The position numbers and the translations under genes were made by a program. A stretch of 64,000 nucleotides of DNA from an uncultured Porphyromonadaceae bacterium (lineage in GTDB: Bacteria > Bacteroidota > Bacteroidia > Bacteroidales > Muribaculaceae), in contig CANRWW010000012.1 of assembly GCA_947643665.1 (NCBI GenBank), positions 1 through 64,000 of the forward strand, in the 5' to 3' direction. Below, piece by piece: positions 8,888-15,885 of the stretch. The notes under the pieces were generated by a model. It did not search any database. It was not told where the DNA came from and worked only from the letters and a program-made list of their open reading frames with translations. Each line of letters begins with the position of its first letter. The stretch's first letter is position 1.

Positions 8888-10267
8888 TCAATCTTCAATA
8901 AAAGCCTTTTCAATGGCCGTTACATCCTCCTGCAATTGTTTCTCGAACGGAAGCCGTTCTTCAATGTTTTTACATGCATATATGACAGTGGAATGATTTC
9001 TTGCAAGGCGCATACCAATCGCCGTAAGGGGCATATGAGCGTGTTTTTTTGCCATATACATTACCATCTGCCTTGCATCTGAAATTTCCCTTTTCCTTGA
9101 TTTGCTGAAAATTGAGTCCGGGTCAAGTCCATAATGGTTGGCCACCCCCTGAGCTATTATCTCAAAGTTAATGGTACGGCGATGCATACGCACTACACGG
9201 GCCATAACCATACGGGCCAATTCCACTGTGATCTCCCTGTTCGTTACAGTCGCATGGGCCAGAAGCGAAACTACGATACCCTCCAATTCACGAACACTGT
9301 CGGTCACATTCTCTGCAATGAAATTCATTACTTCCGCTGGAATAGACAAGCCATCCTGACGCGCACGCAATCGCAACACATCCTGACGCAGCTGAAGATC
9401 CGGACGCTCCAACTCTACCGTCATGCCCCATTTGAATCTGGAAAGCAACCTGTCCGGCATCCCTTTCAATTGCGTCGGCGCACAATCCGACGACAATATT
9501 ATCTGCCTCTGGTTCTGATGCAGGTGATTGAATATATGGAAGAAGGTACCTTGAGTACGTGGTTTGTCAATGAGATCCTGTATATCGTCAATTATCAATG
9601 TATCTATACTCTGATAGAAATTTATAAATTCATTGATTTTGCCATTGTGTGAGGCTACAGTATATTGGCTCTCAAATAATCGAGCACTTACATACAGGAT
9701 GCGTGCCAAAGGATTATGTTCCCTTATTTTTATGCCGATAGCCTGAATGAGGTGTGTTTTTCCGACACCGGTAGGACCAAACACAAAAAGAGGATTGAAA
9801 GTTTTACATTTGGGGTCGTTAGCAATGGCCTCACCTATGGCACGTGCGATTTTATTGGAGTTGGAACCACAATAATTCTCAAAAGTATAACGTGGGTTCA
9901 ACTGGGAATCAAAAGATGCGACTTCCGCAGTCTGAAACAAACCACCTGTCCTTCCTTTTAATACTGGAGAAGACGTTAATCCGGCTTCATGTATTGTTGT
10001 TTCCGGGAAGTTACTAATCTGAACATATTCATATTGTAATTTAACCCCGTCGCCGTAGACACGACGCAACGCGGCTCCTAACAAAGGCAAATATGTGGTT
10101 TCAATGTGTTCCTTGAAGAAAGCCGATGGGACAGATAAAGTGACTTCTCCATCTTTGAAACTCAATGGAACAATCGGTTCAAACCATGCCTTGTATTGTT
10201 CTTTGGTAATATTGTCGCTTATTATACGCAAACAATCTTGCCAAAGCTCTTGATGAGTTTTGTTCAT
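8888..10267 (-). CDS. dnaA: Chromosomal replication initiator DnaA
   Basis: DnaA binds DnaA boxes at the origin and opens the duplex. The 459-residue product has the full layout: N-terminal helicase-loading domain (1-90), a short linker, the AAA+ domain with Walker A GPTGVGKT (164-171) and Walker B LIIDDIQD (about 224-231), and domain IV with the DNA-binding signature AIGMRLARNHSTVIYACK near the C-terminus. The start MNKTHQELW is typical. The 700+ nt upstream are non-coding. No neighbour is the usual dnaN or recF; Bacteroidetes commonly lack that arrangement. Confidence 0.95.
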   Translation of the reverse strand: MNKTHQELWQDCLRIISDNITKEQYKAWFEPIVPLSFKDGEVTLSVPSAFFKEHIETTYLPLLGAALRRVYGDGVKLQYEYVQISNFPETTIHEAGLTSSPVLKGRTGGLFQTAEVASFDSQLNPRYTFENYCGSNSNKIARAIGEAIANDPKCKTFNPLFVFGPTGVGKTHLIQAIGIKIREHNPLARILYVSARLFESQYTVASHNGKINEFINFYQSIDTLIIDDIQDLIDKPRTQGTFFHIFNHLHQNQRQIILSSDCAPTQLKGMPDRLLSRFKWGMTVELERPDLQLRQDVLRLRARQDGLSIPAEVMNFIAENVTDSVRELEGIVVSLLAHATVTNREITVELARMVMARVVRMHRRTINFEIIAQGVANHYGLDPDSIFSKSRKREISDARQMVMYMAKKHAHMPLTAIGMRLARNHSTVIYACKNIEERLPFEKQLQEDVTAIEKAFIED

Positions 10268-10979
10268 AAGAATAGTAATTTCAAACTAGTGTCCGGACAT
10301 AGCGAGAGGCGTTCCCAACAAGCCTTCGATCTAAACAGAAAGAGGCGTTAAAAAATGAGAGAGACACAAACCGTGTATCCGGTATTTTCAATCTTTTCCG
10401 ATGCAAATTTCTTCCATTTTTTGTTGAAAAACAAATCGTATTTTTTTTGGATTTTTCCTGACAGCCATAACACCACTGGTTCTCAACACATTAAAAACCG
10501 TCCAATTCCAGGCACGTAACAAGCAGCATAAAACACTGAAAACCAATGCACTTATTTCATCAGGATCTATTTCACGACCATTTTATCCGAAAGTTAACTA
10601 TGTAGTATCTACATGTTTATTTTCTTATTTGCATTTAATCCAATCCCAGTTCGCAAACCTGCTATTCGGAATAATTCCAAATAATCAAAACCGGTAAAAA
10701 TATGCATCTGGCAACCAATCAAAATATACGACAAACCATTTAACATCATTCTGAAACTTGAAAAATATAATACTGTACCCGCAAACTCAATTTCGACCCT
10801 ATTTCAACTTTTTCCCGGCAAACTTATCAACACCAGAAAACAATCAGTTTATGTTCATATTACATCAATTATGTGCAGTCACAGTTTTTTAACCCATATT
10901 AACACATAGCCCCACGTGCCGCACAAGCATGTTTTTTAACATGTTTTTGTCGCATATTCAAGCTCGTTAACGAACCAAA
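10268..10979. other. AT-rich non-coding region upstream of dnaA
   Basis: About 710 bp without a credible gene. It is AT-rich, holds one DnaA-box-like TTATCAACA (10824-10832) and several short homopolymer tracts. It must contain the dnaA promoter, but no exact TAnnTTTG was found in that direction. An origin of replication is possible from the position next to dnaA, but one box is not enough to claim it. Confidence 0.35.
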
Positions 10980-11011
10980 TTTGGTTTTGGTTCGTTTGTT
11001 GCGTAACTTTG
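10980..11011 (+). promoter_or_regulatory. Consensus promoter of the structured leader / tlpA-like gene
   Basis: TTTG (10980-10983), 20-nt spacer, TAACTTTG (11004-11011): a perfect match to the Bacteroidetes promoter. The predicted transcript starts near 11018, about 275 nt ahead of the next start codon. Confidence 0.75.
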
Positions 11012-11017
11012 CGGTTG

Positions 11018-11275
11018 AAAGAGCAAATAATTGGAAGATGCAGAGGCATCTCCGTAGCCGAGAATCGGCAAGGAAACCGGTCAGACAACTTTAATGCATA
11101 CTGACATAATAGATCACAGCAGTGGTTTTATATCAGCCAAGGCATATAGAGACAATTACTTTAACCCGATCCATAGCAGTCATTATAATGATAACCTGAT
11201 ATTATTACATGCTATTCACTACTCCTAAACAGTTGGCTTACTATCTCCGACCTAATCGGTAGGTTTCCTTTGTTA
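11018..11275 (+). ncRNA. Structured leader or small RNA candidate
   Basis: The non-coding stretch after a perfect promoter contains tidy helices: AGATGC/GCATCT (11036-11041 with 11046-11051), GCCGA/TCGGC (11057-11061 with 11065-11069), GTCAG/CTGAC (11080-11084 with 11101-11105, overlapping an alternative GGTC/GACC pairing), and a long-range pair AAGGAAACC (11070-11078) with GGTTTCCTT (11262-11270) that closes about 200 nt. Inside, AGCCAA (11135-11140) can pair with TTGGCT (11233-11238). The closing helix ends 24 nt before the tlpA-like start. It could be a regulatory 5' leader or a free RNA of about 200-250 nt (6S-like in outline). It does not show SRP, tmRNA, RNase P or cobalamin-riboswitch landmarks. 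Confidence 0.4.
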
Positions 11276-11294
11276 TGAACCTCAAAACAATGTA

Positions 11295-11798
11295 ATGAAG
11301 AAACTCAAAATTATTATTGCAGGTTTCGCTATCTTACTCATGTCGGCTTCAGCGTTTGCTGACAAACATCTGCAAGCCGCTTTAGGGGATGAGGCCCCAA
11401 GGTTAGTAATCGAAAATGATTCTACAACCCTGTCACTTGAATCCCTTAAAGGAAAATGGGTAATCCTATCATTCTGGTCAGCTGGTGACGCAGAATCACG
11501 AATGTACCAGAACCAGGTGTCAACCTTGTCACAAGCCTACAAGCACACGGCTGCGCACCAACCGATAGAAATAATATCTGTCAATTTTGACAGATCAAAA
11601 CAGTTGATGGAAGAAATTATCAGCATTGACCATCTTGATAGCGACATGCAATTTCACATTGAAAACCCTTCTGAAATCAAATCTATCAGAAAGACATTCA
11701 GGATGAATGAAGGTTTGCGAACATTTGTCATCAACCCTGAAGGGAAGCTGACAATTGCAGATCCAACAGAAGAAGAACTCAAAAAACTTTTTGCGTAA
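11295..11798 (+). CDS. Thioredoxin-fold (TlpA-like) exported protein without cysteines
   Basis: The 167-residue protein has a clear signal peptide (first ~22 residues, ending ASAFA) and then a TlpA/AhpC-type fold: LESLKGKWVILSFWSAGDAES aligns with the usual strand and FWATWCGPC active site, and RTFVINPEGKL with the late strand. Both active-site cysteines are replaced (Asp65 and Ser68), there is no cysteine anywhere in the protein, and the usual cis-proline before the late strand is missing. It therefore cannot act as a thiol oxidoreductase; a binding or structural role in the periplasm is inference. It has its own long structured leader and a terminator. Confidence 0.8.
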   Translation: MKKLKIIIAGFAILLMSASAFADKHLQAALGDEAPRLVIENDSTTLSLESLKGKWVILSFWSAGDAESRMYQNQVSTLSQAYKHTAAHQPIEIISVNFDRSKQLMEEIISIDHLDSDMQFHIENPSEIKSIRKTFRMNEGLRTFVINPEGKLTIADPTEEELKKLFA

Positions 11799-11835
11799 TG
11801 TAGTACGACACACTGTACCATACGTCAATAAAAAA

Positions 11836-11892
11836 ACTCGCCCGGCCTTTCAAAGCTATTATAAGCTGTGAACTGTCGGGCGAAGTCTTTTT
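11836..11892 (+). terminator. Intrinsic terminator of the tlpA-like gene
   Basis: TCGCCCG (11838-11844) pairs with CGGGCGA (11877-11883) around an inner hairpin, followed by a run of five T (11888-11892). Confidence 0.7.
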
Positions 11893-11893
11893 C

Positions 11894-11939
11894 AATATTT
11901 CTGTTTTGTAAAACAGAAATATTTTGATGCAAAGGCATC
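11894..11939. repeat. 14-bp perfect hairpin plus a repeated GATGC hairpin
   Basis: AATATTTCTGTTTT (11894-11907) and its exact complement (11910-11923) leave a 2-nt loop. Directly after comes GATGCAAAGGCATC (11926-11939), which differs by one base from GATGCAGAGGCATC at 11037-11050. The latter lies upstream of the tlpA-like gene, so near-identical hairpins flank it. This stretch also lies downstream of galM on the other strand and may end that transcript. Confidence 0.5.
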
Positions 11940-11980
11940 TTTCCTATATAATATCGCGATTATTAAATTCTACAAGCCAT

Positions 11981-13018
11981 TTACTCGAATACAAACCGAA
12001 TAGTACGCTCATAACGTTCGCCTGGATCAAGACGCTGAGACGGCATATTCATATTATTAGGCGCATCTGGAGCGCCTTGGCACTCAATAGCTACAGCATC
12101 GTAGTCCTTATATTCATATCCGCCCTTTCCTTCAGGACAGCCCTCAAGCCAGTTTCCTGTATATATCTGGGCGCACGGCTGGTTTGAAAGCACAGTCACC
12201 TTATGGTCACATTCATCTGATGAAAGAACTGCAACCTCACGCAAAGTACCATCATATCCATCCACCATATAGCAATGATCATATCCCTTGCCTATTTTCA
12301 ATGCCTCAAAATCGGCATTGATAGAAGCGCCAATCTTGCTCCCTGAAGTAAAGTCCATTGGAGTACCGTTTACAGATGCAGGTTTGCCTAGAGGAATTTG
12401 TGTGGGATCAGTTGGAAGATATTCCGAGCAATTCATCTTCAGAGTATGACCCAATACCGTACCGGAATTATGGCCATTGAGATTGAAGTATGTATGATTG
12501 GTCAGATTCACATATGTAGGGGCATCACTCTCTGCAGAATAATCAATATCCAACGCGTTGTCGTCACCCCACGTGTAAATCACAGTTGCATCAAGTGCAC
12601 CAGGATAACCGGAATCGCCATCCGGACTATGCAATTTAAATTCCACCTTATTTTCGCCAATTGCCCGACAATCCCATATACGATTCTGGAATCCATCAGG
12701 CCCACCATGCAGATGGTTCGGACCATTATTGATCGGCAACTCATATTCCTTACCATCCAGAGAAAAACGGCCCTTGGCAATACGATTTGCATAACGGCCG
12801 GGGGTTTTTCCAGAGCATGGCCCGTCTGCAAAATAAGCCTCCGGATTATCATAACCGATCACCACATCTTTGAATCCTCCATCGGCCTCAGGAAGTCTTA
12901 CAGATACCACACCAGCTCCAAGCGATGAAAGCACAACTTCTGCACCTTTTCCATTTGTCAACGTAAACCAGGTTATTTCCCCTTTTTGCGAAGGAAAAAC
13001 TTGTTTTTTGATATTCAT
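11981..13018 (-). CDS. galM: Aldose 1-epimerase (galactose mutarotase)
   Basis: GalM interconverts the alpha and beta anomers of galactose and glucose so that GalK gets its alpha-galactose substrate. The 345-residue protein shows NRIAKGRFSLDGKEY, the substrate-binding NGPNHLHGG, the histidine of NLTNHTYFNLNGH and the late glutamate in VAIECQGAPDAPNN, all in family order. No signal peptide is seen, so it is cytosolic. It stands alone here, about 27 kb from galK and galE, and has a promoter at 13145-13152 with a leader of about 120 nt. Confidence 0.92.
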   Translation of the reverse strand: MNIKKQVFPSQKGEITWFTLTNGKGAEVVLSSLGAGVVSVRLPEADGGFKDVVIGYDNPEAYFADGPCSGKTPGRYANRIAKGRFSLDGKEYELPINNGPNHLHGGPDGFQNRIWDCRAIGENKVEFKLHSPDGDSGYPGALDATVIYTWGDDNALDIDYSAESDAPTYVNLTNHTYFNLNGHNSGTVLGHTLKMNCSEYLPTDPTQIPLGKPASVNGTPMDFTSGSKIGASINADFEALKIGKGYDHCYMVDGYDGTLREVAVLSSDECDHKVTVLSNQPCAQIYTGNWLEGCPEGKGGYEYKDYDAVAIECQGAPDAPNNMNMPSQRLDPGERYERTIRFVFE

Positions 13019-13327
13019 TGTCTTTTTGAATTTAGTTTTTGGTTTGACTTAAGGACAAAAACACAAGGAAATAGAATTGTTGTATGATCCATATCAATAA
13101 CAAATTGACGGTAATTTCCAGCATCCTTGTATCATGATCATTGGCAAAGTTACAATTTTTTCAGCATCATTGCATCATCCTTATATGAAAAACCATTAAA
13201 TTTGTATTGTGCAACTGGTCGAAATCATTAAAAATTTCCCGGAGAAATTTAGAAATAATCAGATACTTGTAAAAAGTTCGGGCAGTGAATTAAATACCCT
13301 AATGATTTTAAAGAAAAATCACGACAT
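13019..13327. promoter_or_regulatory. Divergent control region galM / priA
   Basis: The 309-nt gap holds a minus-strand TAACTTTG (13152-13145) for galM and a plus-strand TAAATTTG (13197-13204) for priA. Neither has a good -33 element. No further structure was seen. Confidence 0.5.
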
Positions 13328-15826
13328 ATGACAAACAAATATAGCAGCGAGAACTATCAGACACCGACAAGCAACTATCTGGAAGTATTGCTGCCATTGC
13401 CGTTAAATACCACATTTACATATCACATACCTACCGACATTAACACAACCGTCGGGATCGGATTCAGAGTTATTGTGCCATTCGGGAAAAAGAAATTTTA
13501 TACCGGAATAGTAACTGGCATACTAAATAACAAACAAGATAATTTCGAAACGAAAGACATCGCATTGATTCTTGATACGGATCCCGTTGTTCGTCATCCC
13601 CAAATGAAGTTATGGGATTGGGTTTCCGATTATTATTTATGTACACCAGGAGAAGTCTATAAGGCAGCTTTACCGACCGGATTAAAACTTGAAAGCGAAA
13701 CTTTTGTTGAGATCAATCCGGATTACGACATTGCCGACATCCAACACCTTAATCAACTGGAAACAGAGATATACCAACTGCTTGACCATGAAGGATCTCT
13801 TACAATTCATGGAATAACCAATAAGTTTGAAAAAAGGCACGGAATCGCATCTACGGTAAATAAGATGATCGAAAAAGGTTGCCTGATAATCTCCGAGAAA
13901 CTTCAGGAACGATACCGCGTCAAACAAGAAACTTTCGTTGAATTCAATATCACCAAAGAGCAGATTCCATATGCATTTGAAATAACAAAAGCAGCAAAAA
14001 AGCAAGAACAATTACTTCTTGCCATGTTGGAACTCACAGGTTTCAGCAGAGGGCTATCCAAAGAAGTTGGACGCAACGAACTTCTGAAACGAGCCGGAGT
14101 TTCGGCATCAATCCTATCCGCCGTATCAAAAAAAGGCTTGGTCAATACTTATAAAAAAGAAATCAACCGTTTTAAATTCACAGGAAAGGCCTCTTATAAA
14201 TTACCCCAATTAAGCGGGGCACAATCCAGGGCATTGGATGAGATACACAAATCATGGATTGAAAAATCTGTATGTTTGCTTCATGGCGTCACATCAAGCG
14301 GTAAAACAGAAATTTATATACATCTGATTGATTATGTGCTTAAGAAGGGTGATCAGATATTAATGCTGGTTCCTGAAATCGCACTGACAACACAGCTCAC
14401 TCACAGGCTTCAGGATGTGTTTGGTGAAAAAGTTGTAATATATCACTCCCGATTCACAGACAATGAACGTGTAGACATATGGAAAAAACTACTTAAAGAC
14501 CCTGCACCCGCTGTAATTATAGGTGCAAGATCTGCAGTATTTCTTCCTTTTTCGAAATTAGGATTGGTAATTGTTGATGAAGAACATGACCAAAGCTACA
14601 AACAATTCGATCCGGCACCTCGCTATAATGGCCGCGACACGGCAATTGTACTTGCATCAATGCATGGAGCCAAAACTTTATTAGGTTCGGCCACCCCGGC
14701 CATAGACACATATTTCAAAGCTAAAAACGGAAAATTCGGCCTTGTACAATTAAAAGAACGTTATGGAGATGTAGCACTGCCCGAAATACGGATAGTAGAC
14801 ATGAAACAAGCACACAAGACCAAATCCATGCATGGCGCTTTTGCTTTTGATACAGTAAATATGGCAAAAACTGCATTGTCCAACAACGGCCAGGTCATTC
14901 TGTTTCAAAACCGACGGGGATATGCACCTCTTGCACGTTGCAAACAATGCGCGTGGGTGCCGAGATGCGAACATTGCGACGTCGCGCTTACATACCATTC
15001 CCACCTGCGACAATTGCAATGCCATTACTGTGGAGCCGTATACCCGCTGCCGACAATTTGTCCGCAATGCAAAGAGCCAGCAATTGAAATTCTGGGATAC
15101 GGGACAGAACGGATTGAGGAAGAAGTAGAACAGCTCTTCCCATCATACAAAATGATGCGAATGGACCTTGACACCACACGCAATAAAAATTCATATGAAC
15201 AGATAATATCCGATTTTTCAACAAAAAAAGCCCAGATTCTGGTTGGGACACAGATGGTCACAAAAGGACTTGATTTCAAAGATGTCCAAATGGTTGCAGT
15301 TCTCAATGCCGACGCACTGATAAACTTTCCGGATTTCAGATCCAACGAACGGGCCTTCAACATGCTTGAACAAGTTGCCGGACGTGCCGGCCGACGCACC
15401 GGCATACATGGCTCAGTCGTAATACAGACATACCAACCGGCGCATCATATTATTTCATATGTGCGCGCTCATGATTATGATGCATATTATAACCATGAAA
15501 TAGATGAACGACATAAATTTTTTTACCCGCCATTCACACGCATTATATATGTATATATGAAACACCGCGACCCTTCACGCCTTAGACTGATAGCTGACGC
15601 CTATGCTGAAAAATTACGCACGCTTTTGGGGCAACGTGTATTCGGCCCGGAAGAACCTGCAATAGGAAGAGTACAAGGATTATACATAAGAAAAATAATG
15701 CTTAAAATCGAAATCAGCGCATCAATGACCAAAATCAAAGAACTGCTAAGACATACATATATAGAAATGCACGCACTTCCTCAAATGAAAGGAGTCATTG
15801 TTTATTATGATGTAGACCCACAATAA
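13328..15826 (+). CDS. priA: Primosomal replication restart helicase PriA
   Basis: PriA recognises stalled forks and reloads the replicative helicase. The 832-residue product has the N-terminal 3' DNA-binding domain (to ~110), a helicase core with Walker A GVTSSGKTE and Walker B VDEEHD, and the zinc-binding insertion with paired cysteines (CKQC..C..C....CHYC....CPQC) between about residues 538 and 582, then GTQMVTKGLDF and the QVAGRAGR motif. The family's length is usually 730-830, so it is complete. It is a single gene convergent with nrdJ. Confidence 0.95.
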   Translation: MTNKYSSENYQTPTSNYLEVLLPLPLNTTFTYHIPTDINTTVGIGFRVIVPFGKKKFYTGIVTGILNNKQDNFETKDIALILDTDPVVRHPQMKLWDWVSDYYLCTPGEVYKAALPTGLKLESETFVEINPDYDIADIQHLNQLETEIYQLLDHEGSLTIHGITNKFEKRHGIASTVNKMIEKGCLIISEKLQERYRVKQETFVEFNITKEQIPYAFEITKAAKKQEQLLLAMLELTGFSRGLSKEVGRNELLKRAGVSASILSAVSKKGLVNTYKKEINRFKFTGKASYKLPQLSGAQSRALDEIHKSWIEKSVCLLHGVTSSGKTEIYIHLIDYVLKKGDQILMLVPEIALTTQLTHRLQDVFGEKVVIYHSRFTDNERVDIWKKLLKDPAPAVIIGARSAVFLPFSKLGLVIVDEEHDQSYKQFDPAPRYNGRDTAIVLASMHGAKTLLGSATPAIDTYFKAKNGKFGLVQLKERYGDVALPEIRIVDMKQAHKTKSMHGAFAFDTVNMAKTALSNNGQVILFQNRRGYAPLARCKQCAWVPRCEHCDVALTYHSHLRQLQCHYCGAVYPLPTICPQCKEPAIEILGYGTERIEEEVEQLFPSYKMMRMDLDTTRNKNSYEQIISDFSTKKAQILVGTQMVTKGLDFKDVQMVAVLNADALINFPDFRSNERAFNMLEQVAGRAGRRTGIHGSVVIQTYQPAHHIISYVRAHDYDAYYNHEIDERHKFFYPPFTRIIYVYMKHRDPSRLRLIADAYAEKLRTLLGQRVFGPEEPAIGRVQGLYIRKIMLKIEISASMTKIKELLRHTYIEMHALPQMKGVIVYYDVDPQ

Positions 15827-15872
15827 AAGATGGGGTGTCAAAATTCGCGAATTTTGACACCCCATCTTTTAT
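15823..15872. terminator. Perfect 50-bp palindrome, bidirectional terminator
   Basis: Arms of 25 nt (15823-15847 and 15848-15872) are exact reverse complements with no spacer; the palindrome begins inside the priA stop codon and ends in T-rich sequence both ways. It lies between the convergent priA and nrdJ genes. Confidence 0.8.
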
Positions 15873-15885
15873 ATCATGCAGAATC

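Noticed and set aside
11018-11275. tmRNA, RNase P RNA or SRP RNA in the gap after dnaA
   Set aside because: The region lacks the SRP GGAAGGAAGC loop, the tmRNA T-loop end and the RNase P conserved cores. Only a generic structured RNA is kept.
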